A stretch of DNA of 64,000 nt, from the NCBI GenBank assembly GCA_964036665.1, contig OZ038531.1:21968591-22032590 (forward strand), read 5' to 3'. The translations under genes and the position numbers were made by a program. Positions 1 to 10,620 of this stretch are shown one piece after another (within the stretch, counting starts at the first letter, position 1; each line of letters begins with the position of its first letter). The stretch is from Gordius sp. MW1. Taxonomy: Eukaryota; Nematomorpha; Gordioida; Gordea; Gordiidae. Below the pieces are notes generated by a model. The model was given only the letters and a program-made list of their open reading frames with translations. It was not told where the DNA came from and did no database searches.

Positions 1-410
1 GATAGGCACTCACATATTGAGCCTTTAATCGACCACACTCGCTTATAAGACTGTCTTCTTATTGAATGCTATATATCTTCAATTTTCTGTTTGGCCATTT
101 TGTTAGCATGATCTGCTGTTCCATCTGACTTCCATGTCAGGTTTTGCCTTTATGTAATTAATTGGTGGGTCAAATTCTTTACATATAGCCTTAATCGTGA
201 AATATTTTTGGGCTGTTTTGCAGTTTTTATCAAAGTCCATAATTTAATTAAATTTTGATCCTCGTTCTCCATAACTTATGTAAGTTGAAAATTTTTAAAT
301 TAAACTTTTTTAAGCTGGAGCAGGAAAAATAACTAAAATGCGGTAAGATACAAATAGCTAAATATTGGAGTCTCGTCCATTTAAATTAAACTTACAAAAA
401 ATAAAACTCG

Positions 411-523
411 ATTTTTCAAGGATTCGATTCGGATTTTCGAATCTTAGCAGCGTGAATATTCGATTCGAAACTTAAACATATGGATTCGAATTCGAATCTC
501 GAATCGAATCTCGAATATTTTCC
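411..523. repeat. TTCGAATC-rich short tandem repeat
   Basis: The stretch repeats GATTCGAA/TTCGAATC words in both orientations. Such palindromic 8-mer clusters are common near ends of hAT-like non-autonomous elements, but no ends or target duplication are visible here. It abuts the 3' end of the LINE copy that follows. Confidence 0.6.
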
Positions 524-524
524 A

Positions 525-1690
525 GAGGCGTAGTCGTAGGGTTTGTTTTAATAAGCTTCATCCATCTTGACCCGGTGAGTGTCATGTCTTGACTAATATT
601 TTTTGTTTTTATAACTTTGTCGACTTGCCCTTTCCACGTGACACTGGGTCGTACTATTCCTCTCTTCCCCGGTACTTTCATGTCCAGTACTTTTCAATTT
701 ACGTTATTCGTGTTCCTTCTTAGTATATATATGCCCATACCACCTTAGCCGATTTTTGTTAATTATGTCCGCCATAGGTTGAATACCCATTTTCGTCATG
801 AGAAAATCGTACGTCATATGGTCGAGCTTAGCATACCCCAAGCTCCAACGTATCATTCTCATTTCTGTGGCTTGTAATAGCTTTCCTTCCGTGGTGTTTA
901 ATGCCCATGTTTCACTTCCATAGAGTAACACCGGTCTTACGATGGATTTGTAAGCTTTGCTTTTCAACCATTAGTGGGTCTCCTTTGCCTTTAAAAAGGG
1001 TAAAATCGTGCTTGCTCTCCATTCATTAGGAATTTGTTCTTCTACCAATATCTTGTTAAGGAGGTTCGTAATGGTGGTTACTCCTTCTTCACGACATCCA
1101 AGCAATCATAGGTATTCTATCTGGGCCATTAGCTTTTCCTATTTGCATATTGTTCATTTGTGTCTAACTTCATCCTCTTCAAAAATTCGACCATACTTAT
1201 GTTTGACGCAATTTTGGGAAGGGAATCCTTGTCATTTGCAATATTCATAAGTTTCTAATATCCTCTTGAATAAGGTTTGATCCTTCTCGTTTTTGAATAA
1301 GAACTCCGACATCGCGATTTTTCTTCTCCCATATCTTGGCCAATTTGTACATTAGCCTATCGCCACCTTTATGATCCAATTTGTTTGCCATCTCGGTGTA
1401 CGCGGCATTCTTCGTTATTGAAACGGCCTTTTTGAGGCTCTTTTTGCGTCCCTATACTCTTGATAATCCTCCGACTTTTTTGATTTATGCCACCGTGTAT
1501 ATATATTTTTCTTTCTTTCGATGAAATCCCTAACCGCTTAATCCCACCACCATGTTCCATATTCATAGCTACGAATCGCTGTTTCCTTTTTTTAATTAAA
1601 TATGAGAAAAGTATAGAATTTAATTTGTTATGTGATAAATTGAATTTAACAACCTTTCTGAGGCTTGATAGCATTCATAATGTATACCGC
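525..1690 (-). mobile_element. Decayed RTE-clade LINE copy with internal deletion
   Basis: Read on the minus strand, 1690 down to about 970 matches the linker and first fingers part of the RTE polymerase found at 28.9-32.0 kb (the GKGDP box lies near 985). The sequence then jumps directly to the thumb region (KSKAYKSIVRPVLLYGSETW, near 965-905) and the C-terminal zone ending with a GRRG-like box near 670. The whole reverse-transcriptase palm, including the YADD box, is missing, so this is a deletion derivative. Frames are broken several times. It is a relic with no coding capacity. Confidence 0.8.
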
Positions 1691-2039
1691 AATGTAAGGC
1701 TCTATGTAAAAATATCGTATTTTATAAATAAAAAAGGTGGTAATAGAACACTTATTATAAGTATCTAGTGAGGGTAAAGATTATAAGTTTTTAGCCTTTT
1801 AGATCCCATCTATCTTTCAAATTTTAATCAACACTTTAATGTTATTTTTACTACCCACAAACCTATAAACAATAAGTAATCGTATACCTAAAAAGTGTGT
1901 GTTCTATGCCTTTGTAACATGCTTTTTACATTTTAAAAGAGTTCCCTCGTAAACATTGTTTTTCATGGATTCATTTTCGGGAATTTTAGAGGGTGTTAAC
2001 AACAAATTATAACTTTATGATATTTCGTCCTTATAAAGG
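1691..2039. other. AT-rich spacer, no feature seen
   Basis: I see no convincing reading frame, repeat unit or RNA structure between the LINE relic and the Penelope-like element. Confidence 0.5.
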
Positions 2040-3002
2040 ACATCTTCAGATAAATAAAATCAAAATAAATGCAAATAAAATAGAATATAAACGAAAGAGA
2101 ATGAACTGTGATAAGTTTGTGTGTAGCCAAGGGTAGAAGGGTACCCTTCCCATATCTTCATTAATGTAAGGTTGAGTCTTCTAATAAAGAAGGACTTTAA
2201 CGTCATTCTTTCAAAATATGATTTTGTAAAAAATAAAATTGAGTGTTTAGGATCAGAGGTGTGATTTTCTTGTAAAATATGGTTGGATACTGCTGTTGGT
2301 ACAGCGTTGGGGAGACATAAAGCCGCCAAGTGCTTTTTGAACCTGACTTTTAAGTCTCGTTTAATTTCCCCAGTGAAAAACTTATTGCAATTATTACATG
2401 TTATTTTATAATTCGTTGTTTGTCTGTGAATGGGACTCATAGGTATTTCTTAGGATGGTTAAGAGTGATTGATTGGGTTTTTGCGTAATCGTTATGTTAT
2501 CAATAATGTTATTTTTTTAAAGTTTCTAATGCTTTTGATAAATTAATATGGTAGCGATGAATGGTATGCAAATTGTATAATGGTTTTATCTTTACTTTTT
2601 TGATTGTTTTTAGACAAAAAACATTTTTTTCGAATATTATTAAATAGGTGATTAGGGTATTCTAGGAAAGAGAATGTTTCGTATAAATAAACCATTTCAT
2701 TAATGTATGCCAAATGTGATCAGGATAATTGAATTGCTCTATTTATATGCCAACGTAAGGTATTGCCTTTAAAAGTGAGAGGGTTAAAACTATTAAAAAG
2801 AATATAAATGAGTGATTCCTTAGGTTTATGATAAACCTGAATATGAAAAAGCTTGATTTTTGGTAACTAAAACGTCCAAAAATAGCAAACAATGATTTGT
2901 TTCAAGTTGATATGTAAATTGTATGTTATGATGAAAAGAATTTAATATTGATTGCTATGCAATTTATGGGCTCGTTTTTGATTGTCCGTTGTCCGTTACC
3001 CT

Positions 3003-3062
3003 TCAAGTTACTGGCGCCAGCTTTGTGACCTGGAGGTGTCGGGTTCAAGCCAGGGAGGGGAC
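3003..3062 (+). other. tRNA-like segment 1 in composite repeat
   Basis: The stretch carries a box-B-like GGGTTCAAGCC preceded by a loop-forming region, followed by an A/T-rich tail and the CCGTCCGCTGGCTACTGACC module. It does not close a normal acceptor stem, so it is a tRNA-derived remnant, perhaps an internal polymerase III promoter, and not a working tRNA. Confidence 0.4.
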
Positions 3063-3272
3063 GAATTTTCTTTTAATTTTTTTAAATTAAATTAATATTT
3101 TGTTCTTGTTAATACCATTGATAATATGACTTTTTGACCGTCCGCTGGCTACTGACCGTTGAAATATATTGATTTTCTAAACATAAAACACAACTTTCAA
3201 TTGCTATGCAATTTATGGTATTATTTCATTATCTATATATATAACATAAAAACTTCTACTATTTTAAAACCA

Positions 3273-3348
3273 GCATGGTGTGACGGGTTATAGCGCCGGC
3301 TTGTAAACAGATGCCTTTACTGATGTGTGTTCGAATCCCGGAGAGGGC
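3273..3348 (+). other. tRNA-like segment 2 in composite repeat
   Basis: A-box-like sequence (around GACGGGTTATAGCGCC) and B-box-like GTTCGAATCCC are spaced as in tRNA genes. The acceptor stem is not paired. The same A/T tail and CCGTCCGCTGGC module follow as after segment 1, so the two are related units, consistent with a tRNA-derived SINE-like module inside the composite element. Confidence 0.45.
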
Positions 3349-4412
3349 AAAATTTTTTTTTTTTTAAATTAATATATTGTTACTGTTAATAACATTGATG
3401 ATATGACTTTTTGGCCGTCCGCTGGCTACTGACCAATGGAAAAAATGACCATTGGCCAAATCGAAATTTTTTTTTAGTTTTTAAATTGGTTAACATTGAT
3501 AATTACCGTGTGCCCTCCACTACAAGGGCCTATAACTAATTAACTAATTATTTTGCATTTAATACCCCCCTATAGGCATTCTCGCCCCTTCCCACCTTTC
3601 TCGCCCGTAAATTGCATAGCAAATTTGCTACGTTTATACGGAGTATAGAAGAGTTCCCCCTTCCCTTGCCCCCTTCTCTTCCCCTACTCCCATTCCCCTC
3701 TTCCCCTTCCCACGAGGGCCGAAGGCCCGAGTTTTTATTTAAAAACTGATCTATATCATTATCTAGGTTTTGATTCCAAAGTGCAAATATGTCATCAACA
3801 TATCTGCACCAAAAGGGTGGAAAGGAGGGATGTTTTGTTAATTGATTTTCTAAATGTGATAAAATGTTTGCGAGTACGGGGGCATTAGGCATCCCCATAG
3901 CGCAACCATCAATTCGGTAATTTATATAATTGAATTATTTTTCTGTGTAAAAAATAATTAGAGCTCTTTTAAAATCCAAAAACCTCAATCCAAGGATGAT
4001 ACATGTGGATTTTCCTAATCACTTCCATTTTTATTGAACCATTTGTAACATTGTCGATGCCTAACTGCTAGACAAATGTGAAATAAATTTTGAACTCGTA
4101 AGGACACAATTATGGCTATGGGCTTTGAAATTAAGGGAAAATTTTACACAAATATTTCTGATTGTAACTACTTCTGCCAGACAATCTATCTCTCGTCATG
4201 TAATTATTTGCGTTTATATTATAATACATACAGGCGAAACTTCTTAATCGCAAATCGAAAATCTTTTAATCGCGAAGTTAATTGCCATTTTGTTTTTTAA
4301 ACGATAATATTAACAAAAACATTGTTTATTGACAAATCGCTTAATAGTACAATATCGGATATTCACAAACATTTTCGAATCCTTAAATCAACCAGATAAT
4401 AATATAAAAAAA

Positions 4413-5550
4413 CTCGGGCCTTCGGCCCTCGTGGGAAGGGGGAGAAGGGAAGGGAAGAGGGGAAGGGAAGGGGGGACGACTCATCTGTACTTCGTATAAA
4501 TGTATCATATTTGCTATGCAATTTATGGGCGAGAAAGGTGGGAAGGGGCGAGAATGCCTATAGGGGGGTATTAAATGCCTAATGATTAATTAATTATTTA
4601 TACAAATTTTCCATTATAGGCAAAATGTAATATAGGCAAAATGTAATATAGGCAAGGGTTAGGGTTAGATTTAGTGTTTGCATCTAGTTGCGTATTACAT
4701 TAGTTTTTATGGCCTTTAGTGATTATGGGTCTAACAAACATTATATTATAAAACAACACAATCTAAGAATTTGCAGAATTGTTGGGAGATATTTTTTGTT
4801 GAATTAGAACAATTTTTAATTAAAAAAATCAAAAATTTGGCCAATGGTCACTTTTTCTCTATTGGTCAGTACCAACAGATACTCTATAAGTCAATGATAG
4901 CCAAAAAAACGGGAAAAAAAATTTTGATGCTCACTTTGGCCAATGGTCATTTTTTTCCATTGGTCACCAGCCAGCACACGGTAAAAGTGGATATAAATTC
5001 ATAAGAGTAAAAAAAACGAAAAAAAAATTTTCGAATCACATTTTGGCCAATGGTCATTTTTTTTCATTGGTCAGCAGCCAGAACACGGTAAAAGTGGATA
5101 TAAATTCATAATAGTCAAAAAAAAACGAAATAAAAGTTTTCGAATCACATTTTGGCCAATGGTCTTTTTATTCCATTGGTCAGCAGCCAGCGGACGGCCA
5201 AAAAGTCATAATAGCAATGGTAGGAACAGGAACAATCATAATAGTCAAAAAAAACGAAAAAAATAATTTCGATTCACATTTTGGCCAATGGTCATTTTTT
5301 CCATCGGTCAGGAGCCAGCGGACGGCCAAAAGTCATAATAGCAATGGTAGTAACAGGAACAATCATAATAGTCAAAAAAAAACGAAAAAATAAACTCAGA
5401 TTCACATTTTGGTAAATGGTCATTTTTTTCATTGGTCAGCAAACGGAAGGCCAAAAAGTCTTATTATCAATGATAGTAACAAGAACAATCATAAGAGTCA
5501 AAAAAACTCCGGGATTCTAACCCAAAAACTAGTTAAATTGCATAGCAATT
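4413..5550 (+). repeat. Composite repeat copy b with internal tandem array
   Basis: Starts with CTCGGGCCTTCGGCCC (a GGGCC/GGCCC hairpin), then a G/A-rich stretch, the TACTTCGTATAAATG and GGGCGAGAAAGGTGGGAAGG boxes, and a tandem array from 4838. It ends in TTGCATAGCAATT. It shares its start with copies at 3731 (minus), 13718, 14492 (minus) and 43033. No coding region was recognised, and no clear target-site duplication is visible. Confidence 0.7.
4838..5500 (+). repeat. Tandem array of ~100-128 bp units
   Basis: About six imperfect units start near 4838, 4936, 5043, 5152, 5280 and 5404. Each opens with TTGGCCAATGGTCA, continues with an inverted CCATTGGTCAGCAGCCAG and the GCGGACGGCCAAAAAGT box, and ends with AAAAACGAAAAAA. 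Within a unit TTGGCCAATGG and CCATTGG are complementary, so each can fold as a hairpin. The same units recur in the copies at 2951, 14161 and 43736. Confidence 0.85.
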
Positions 5551-5590
5551 AAAAGTAAACAACTTTTATCTATGTTTATTATATAATAGA

Positions 5591-5700
5591 CTAGCTGTGC
5601 CCGGCCAAGCGTTGCTTTGGCTCAGTCCTTAAGTGGTTAATTAAGTATAAGCTATTAATAAGACTTATCTAAAATGGGGTCATATATGAAATAATTTATA
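5591..5700 (-). mobile_element. Helitron 3' end fragment
   Basis: On the minus strand the stretch ends GGCCGGGCACAGCTAG followed by T, with a GC-rich hairpin just before. This is the Helitron 3' terminus pattern (hairpin then CTRR, inserted before T). It is nearly the same as the 3' end at 61060-61169. Similarity stops near 5700, where a LINE fragment begins, so the copy is truncated. Confidence 0.8.
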
Positions 5701-5789
5701 ATGTGAAAGGTCCGAATGATTTTATGAACCCACTATTTTTAGTATATATTTATATAATAAGACAAACCAAATGCAAATTCTGTTTTAGT

Positions 5790-6418
5790 CATCAAATCCG
5801 ACTAAAAATGTTTTTGAAAAAATTGCTTTTTAATGCTGTTACTTATTATACAATGGCCTCCATTGCAATCGCAATAAGGCAAGATATTTACGCCTGGCAG
5901 CCCTCAATAAAGTTTTTCATAACTACATGAATAAAGCTGGCTTTCCATCCATCCTTGAACCATCGGGTCTTTGTGGAGATAGTAAGAGACCTGATGGTCA
6001 AACGCTGTCTCCTTGGGAAAAAGGACTTAGCTTGGCCTGGGACTTTACTTGCTCCGATGCTTTTGCACCAACGAATCAAAATAAAGATCCACTGGCGACA
6101 GCCGAAGCTCAAAAAATTACCAAGTATTCTGACCTAGGTCCATCAATTATTTTCTGTCCCATAGCGACCACTACCTTAACAACATTTGGCCCTCAAGCCC
6201 TCAACCTTATCAAAAAAGTGGAAAAACATCTTTCCACGTTTTCCGACGACAAACGTGAAGCATTTTTTATGAGGCAGAAAATTGCAATTACCATTTGTAA
6301 ATACAATTCAATCGCGATATATGAATGTTTTCATGATATTTATAATAATGTATAATCAAATTTAATTTTATTTAAGATAATTCAAAAATAAAGTATATTA
6401 TATAAAAAAAAAAAAAAA
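5790..6418 (+). mobile_element. 5'-truncated LINE 3' end with restriction-like nuclease domain
   Basis: Frame 5927-6355 encodes the C-terminal end of a non-LTR polyprotein: PSILEPSGLCGD, then KRPDGQTL and LAWDFTC. The PD...WD spacing fits a PD-(D/E)XK-type nuclease as in R2-like LINEs (inference from the motif). Just upstream, in another frame, is the tail of a zinc motif (GLHC, then KARYLR). A poly-A run at 6404-6418 marks the 3' end. It is homologous to the copies at 25121-26640 and 23985-24170 (minus). Confidence 0.75.
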
Positions 6419-6724
6419 TAATACCATTATTATATTTTTCTAGTTAGCTGATTTATTTGAAATACAATTTTCTTTAATATAATAAAATAATTAATTGAAG
6501 GATGGATAATTATTAAAAATATGCTTCTATGATCGACCACGTGATAATAATGACAAAAACTGCATAATTTAAATTTTATTTATTTAATTTAAATAGTCTG
6601 TTAAACCCCAATAATTTTAACCGTATACTGTAACATTTTTATTATACTTTTAAATATCTAATTCGAGAAAACTTCAGCTTTGTATGTATGACGTCATTAT
6701 TGTATTGCTGCTATAAATGAAACT

Positions 6725-7030
6725 GGACGGGAAATGTCAGATATTTTTAAAACAAAAAGGTATTTTAGGAATCTGAAAAAGCTATTTTACCCCTGGCCTA
6801 TCTGGGCATCTACGGCTAAATTTTCGCTCGAATCGGATCTAAAGTTGCAGAATTTAGCCCTTTTTTACAACCAAAAGGCCGAGAAATGTCCGATATTTTT
6901 AAAACTAAAAGGAATTTTAGCAATCTGAAAAAGCTATTTTACACCTGGCCGCCCTGAGAACCTACGGGTAAAGTTTCGTGCGAATCGGGCCGGTAGTTTC
7001 AGAATTTATTCTCATTTAAATATCTCATTT
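6725..7030 (+). repeat. Two tandem ~150-bp repeat units
   Basis: Two units begin with GAAATGTC(A/C)GATATTTTTAAAAC and contain GAAAAAGCTATTTTAC(C/A)CCTGGCC and a CGAATCGG(A/G) box. A third unit lies at 7790-7920, followed by TATATACACA repeats. The layout resembles non-coding ends of RTE or Helitron elements, but no terminus is recognisable. Confidence 0.7.
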
Positions 7031-7241
7031 AATAAAAATTAATGATAGATAAATAATGACATTTATATATAAATAGCATTTACTCAGAATAATCAACGTT
7101 GGACTATTTTATATTACATTTAAATTATATATACTTTCATCTTTCTCATTTAAAATATCTCATTTAATGATAATGAGAAAAATTCATCTTCTTCACCTAT
7201 ATATTTTCTCAAATAATCTATAATTTTATTTATTTCAGGTT

Positions 7242-7455
7242 AATTCATAAATTTTATGTTGTCACCGTTAAGAAAAGATGACGTTTAAGAAATTTAATTC
7301 ATAAATTTTATGTTGTCTTGTCACCGTTAAGAAAAGATGACGTTTAAGAAATTTAATTCATAAATTTTATATTTGTCACCGTTAAGAAAAGATGACGTTT
7401 AAGAAATTTAATTCATAAATTTTATGTTGTCACCGTGAAAAGATTACGTTTTACA
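7242..7455 (+). repeat. Tandem repeat, ~62-bp unit, about 3.7 copies
   Basis: Units contain AATTCATAAATTTTATGTTG, TCACCGTTAAGAAAAGATGA and CGTTTAAGAAATTT. Copies are nearly identical, so the array is recent. There are no signs of coding. Confidence 0.9.
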
Positions 7456-7574
7456 AACTACTATAAGTGATACACTTTTACTACAAAACTGTCTGTAGAC
7501 GGATGGCGATTTTTTAGCATTTTCATATGCAATTTAATGAAAAGTAACAAAAAAATACACTATCTAAAAACTCA

Positions 7575-7715
7575 TTAAGCCCGAATCCTATCTTCTTCGT
7601 GCCCGCCCGAGCCCGCCCGAAAATAAAAATTTAGGACAGTTGCCCGGCCCGACCCGGCCCATGGGCCGGGCCGGGCCTGTTCGGGCAGCGGGCCGGGCCG
7701 GGCAATCTGATCTCT
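7575..7715. repeat. GC-rich CCCGGCC palindromic repeat
   Basis: A run of CCCG/GGCCGGGCC words around a perfect palindrome (CCCATGGG) stands out from the AT-rich surroundings. Such clusters occur inside hAT-type elements. Ends were not found here. Similar words occur at 17880-17960 and 58735-58935. Confidence 0.5.
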
Positions 7716-7789
7716 GGTCTGTATATTTAAATTTTCAACGAACGCGAGGAGGTGCGTTTGATTGACATTTTATTGAACGTCAAAACGTA

Positions 7790-7920
7790 TAAGACCCAAT
7801 ATTTCGAAAACTAAAAGGAATTTTAGGATTCTGAAAAAGCTATTTTACCCCTGGCCGCCTTGGGAACCTAGGGGTTAATTTTCGCGCGAATCGGACCGGT
7901 AGTTTCAGAATTTAGCCCTT
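7790..7920 (+). repeat. Third copy of the 6725-7030 unit
   Basis: Same GAAAAAGCTATTTTACCCC, TGGCCGCC and CGAATCGGACCGGTAGTTTC boxes as the pair upstream, followed by a TATATACA microsatellite. Confidence 0.7.
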
Positions 7921-7984
7921 ACATATATACATATATACACACATATATACATACACTTTACTTTATATATATAGATAATTTAAC

Positions 7985-8110
7985 AAATCTTATATATTAG
8001 ACACCGAGGGAGATAGAGATGAGGGGTGGGGCACCTCTTAATTTAAAAAATAACACAGCGAGGGAGATAGAGATGAGAGGTGGGGCACCTCTTTCTCATG
8101 CATTAATTTA
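7985..8110 (+). repeat. Short tandem duplication
   Basis: Two copies of a ~50-bp unit with GAGGGAGATAGAGATGAG and GGTGGGGCACCTCTT, separated by about 15 bp. Confidence 0.75.
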
Positions 8111-8149
8111 AAAAAGCGATAACCTAATATACCCAATGCAAATAGATAG

Positions 8150-8225
8150 GGAGGGTAACGGACAACGGACGGACGGACGGACACCAAAAAACGAGCCCAT
8201 AAATTGCATAGCAATTAATATCGTT
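8150..8225 (+). repeat. Composite repeat, 3' end only
   Basis: GGTAACGGACAACGGACGG (with three extra GGAC units) then AACGAGCCCATAAATTGC and ATAGCAATTAATATCG. This is the same 3' end seen at 2951-3000 (minus) and 44730-44770. The GGAC units form a short expandable tandem. No matching 5' end is found nearby. Confidence 0.6.
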
Positions 8226-8662
8226 TTATTGCGAAATGCATATTTAATATAATGTACATATAATTTTATTTTCATCGTTTAATCGCGAAATATCGGTTAA
8301 TCACGAATTTTTTCAGGCCCATGGCTTTGCAATTAAACGGTTTTTACTGTAGTAGTGTAACAAGTTTAAAGGCGATATTCTTGAGGACAATATGGTCCGC
8401 ATATTTGTAATAATCTATGTTGATTGTCCTAAAAAGAATTAATGAATAATACAAAACTTTTTGCTTTCACATACTAGTAAGCCCTGAAAGACTGTTTTTG
8501 CAACCAACATTTGACTTCGTTGGGAAAGCAGTGCGTGTAAAAATCGTACTAATGATAGTTTTTCAAAAAGACAGGTTTTTTTGAATCTAATTGCACTTAG
8601 ACTTTCTATTAAGTATTATTTCTAATCAAAGTTTCCCGAATATTTTCATTAGTAGTATATAT
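8226..8662. other. AT-rich spacer, no feature seen
   Basis: Apart from a short stretch near 8330 similar to other intergenic sequence (AATTAAACGGTTTTTACTG), nothing recognisable is present. Confidence 0.4.
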
Positions 8663-9856
8663 TAGTGTTGTAAAAAACTTGGGTATTAGGTGAATTATTT
8701 TGGTCGACCTTTAGCGTTTGGCGTTTTTACAAAAAAAACACTCTTAGCGTTTAAATGATTCATTTTGGTAACCTTTTGGTTTGGTTTTGGTCGTTTTGGG
8801 TTTTATCATTTCAATTTAAAAAAATAAAATAAATTAAGAACTTTGCTCCCCTCCCTTTTTGTCCCGTTGGTTCGTCCCCCCCCCCTGTTTTTTACCCTCT
8901 TTCTCACCAGAGGGGAGGGATCACCAGAGGGGAGGGGAAATGTTTTGCCGCCCTCCCTTATTTTTTACCCTTTTTTACACCAGAGGGGGGGGGGGGGTGT
9001 TTTGCCCCCCTCTACTTATTTTTTACCCTCTTTCTCACCAGAGGGGGGGGGGGGTGTTTTGCCCCCCCCCTATTTTATACCCTCTTTTTCACCAGAGGGG
9101 AGGGGTGGTGTTCCCCCCCCCCCTAATTTCTACCCTCTTTCTCACCCAGAGGGGGGGGGGGGGGTTGCACCCCCTCCTTTTTTCCTCTTCTTTCTCCATC
9201 ACTAATCAAATAACATTATCAAGCAATTTTGATCTTAAGAAGGGGCACCAGTAAAAAAGAGGGTTAAAAGGGGGGGGGGGGGTAAAAAAGGGGGGAAAAA
9301 ATAGGGGGGGGGCACCAGTGAAAAAAGGGTAAAAATAAGGGAGGGGCACCAGTAAAAAAGAATAAAAAATAGGGGAGGGGGCAGAACACCCCCCTCCCCT
9401 CTGGTGAAAAAGAGGGTAAAAAATAGGGGGGGGGCAAAACACTCCCACCCCCTCCCCTCTGGTGAGAAAGAGGGTAAAAAATAAGGGGGCCCCCCTCTGG
9501 TGAGAAAGAGTGTAAAATATAAGGGGGGGGGGCAAAACACCTCCCCCCCCTCTGGTTGAGAAAGAGGGTAAAAAACAGGGGGGGGGGGGGACCAACGGGA
9601 CAAAAAAGGGAGGGGCAAAGTTCTTAATTTATTTTATTTTTTTAAATTAAAAATGATAAAACCCAAAACGACCAAAACCAAACCAAATTACCAATATAAT
9701 TTACCTAAACGCTAAGAGTGTTTTTTGTAAAAACGCCAAGGGCGAACCAAAATAATTCACCTAACTAACACTGAAAGGGTTAGGCGTAATTTATACACCA
9801 ATTACCAAGCTTGGCAACACGCTGGGAAAAACCAGCCAGCCGTTTTTACAACACTA
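8663..9856. mobile_element. hAT-type non-autonomous element with poly-G/poly-C foldback core
   Basis: Terminal inverted repeats TAGTGTTGTAAAAA.../...TTTTTACAACACTA are bordered by an exact 8-bp duplication GTATATAT (8655-8662 and 9857-9864), the hAT signature. The interior is a near-palindrome: 8840-9170 carries units of ACCCTCTTTCTCACCAGAGG, a long G run, GTTTTGCC and a long C run, and 9235-9620 carries the complement. Reading frames with many prolines across this core are low-complexity artefacts. The same ends define the smaller MITEs at 22581, 32117, 34195, 40190, 50391 and 50949. Confidence 0.85.
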
Positions 9857-10150
9857 GTATATATGGTCATAAAATTAAAAAAAAATTAAATTTTGTTTAT
9901 CTTACAAATAAATTGCCTTAAGTAGAAATACTGAAAAATAAATAATACTTTTGTAATGATAAACAACTGTTGAGAATTATGCGGGCGATTTTGAACAAAT
10001 TAAGGTTGGGATTAACAGATTATTTTTTACGGATCCTATTAAAAAGCATTAAATATCAAAAGTTGTAACAAATAAGAATATATTTAAAGTTTTATACTTA
10101 CCTAAAAAATATTATAGATTTATAACACCCCGCCGAGGGTCCGATTTTGA
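9857..10150. other. AT-rich spacer, no feature seen
   Basis: Contains one copy of the 8-bp target duplication at its left edge. No gene or repeat recognised beyond that. Confidence 0.4.
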
Positions 10151-10323
10151 CATGGGTGTTGCCAGGTTATAAATTAGGGGGGGGGGCCAAAACGTTTAAA
10201 AGTTCAATTAGGTAGGGGGGGGGGGGGCAAAACATAAAAAAATTTAAGGGTTTTTGCATTAAAAAATTTTTTTTCGTCATTTTAGGGGGGGGGGGGCGGC
10301 ACTTACCTCCGGCTACGCCCATG
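10151..10323. mobile_element. MITE family 1 copy (CATGGGCGTAGCCAGG ends)
   Basis: Left end CATGGGTGTTGCCAGG and right end GGCTACGCCCATG are inverted copies. The interior has the typical TTAGGGGGGGGG and CAAAAC words on one side and TTTTAGGGGGG on the other. It is 170 bp with no coding capacity. Confidence 0.75.
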
Positions 10324-10394
10324 GACTTGGAGTTCGTTTGTGTGAGATGCTCTCGAAAAAGATTGTTAGTGAGGCAGATAAATCGCTTCGGTAT

Positions 10395-10620
10395 CCAAAT
10401 TCATATAATCTCGGTCTCGTCTCGTCTCAAAAAATCGAGACGAGACGAGAATTTGAAAAATGGAGTCGAGATTCGAGATCGAGACTAATATTGATGTCGA
10501 GACGGGATTTTTTCGGCGGGATCTCGACTTTTTAATGATCGTTAGATTTTAGTAAATTCTTGTGTATTTTAATTTATATGATTTACATTTAAGATAATAC
10601 GTTATTTAATACGATTTAAA
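10395..10620 (+). mobile_element. Fragment of GAGAC-repeat hAT-type element
   Basis: The stretch repeats CTCGTCTCGTCTC / GAGACGAGACGAG words and continues with TCTCGACTTTTTAATGATCG and GTTAGATTTTAGTAAATTC. This matches the left part of the elements at 45485 and 56521. The left terminus and the right half are missing. Confidence 0.7.

Larger units (their letters stand above)
2951..3731 (-). repeat. Composite repeat copy a (CTCGGGCCTTCGG...TTGCATAGCAAT)
   Basis: This block interrupts the Penelope-like RT, which fixes both ends: the minus-strand start CTCGGGCCTTCGGCCC at 3731 and the end GCCCATAAATTGCATAGCAAT at 2951. Inside are a purine-rich GGGAAGGGG stretch, the GGGCGAGAAAGGTGGGAAGG box, units of the GGCCAATGGTCA...CCGTCCGCTGGC type and two tRNA-like segments. 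No open reading frame of note is present. The family also occurs at 4413, 13718, 43033 and, as an end only, at 8150. Its class is unknown. Confidence 0.75.
2040..3935 (-). mobile_element. Penelope-like element relic, split by another repeat
   Basis: On the minus strand, 3935-3738 encodes part of a Penelope-type reverse transcriptase with the GMPNAPVLAN and YVDDIF boxes. Position 2955 down to about 2860 continues with the FLDVLVT thumb box, and 2440-2140 encodes a GIY-YIG-type nuclease segment with paired cysteines (ITCNNCNKFFTGEIKRDL). RT followed by GIY-YIG is the known domain order of Penelope-like elements. The composite repeat at 2951-3731 sits inside the RT region, so it was inserted later. 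The copy is broken and 5' incomplete; the N-terminal RT part is not visible. Confidence 0.8.

Noticed and set aside
4838-5500. CRISPR-like spaced repeats
   Set aside because: Units are imperfect, over 100 bp and lack unique spacers; the DNA is eukaryotic. It is a tandem array of the composite element.
8843-9618. Long proline/glycine/phenylalanine frames on both strands
   Set aside because: They are translations of the poly-C/poly-G minisatellite in a palindrome; frames exist because the unit lacks stops.
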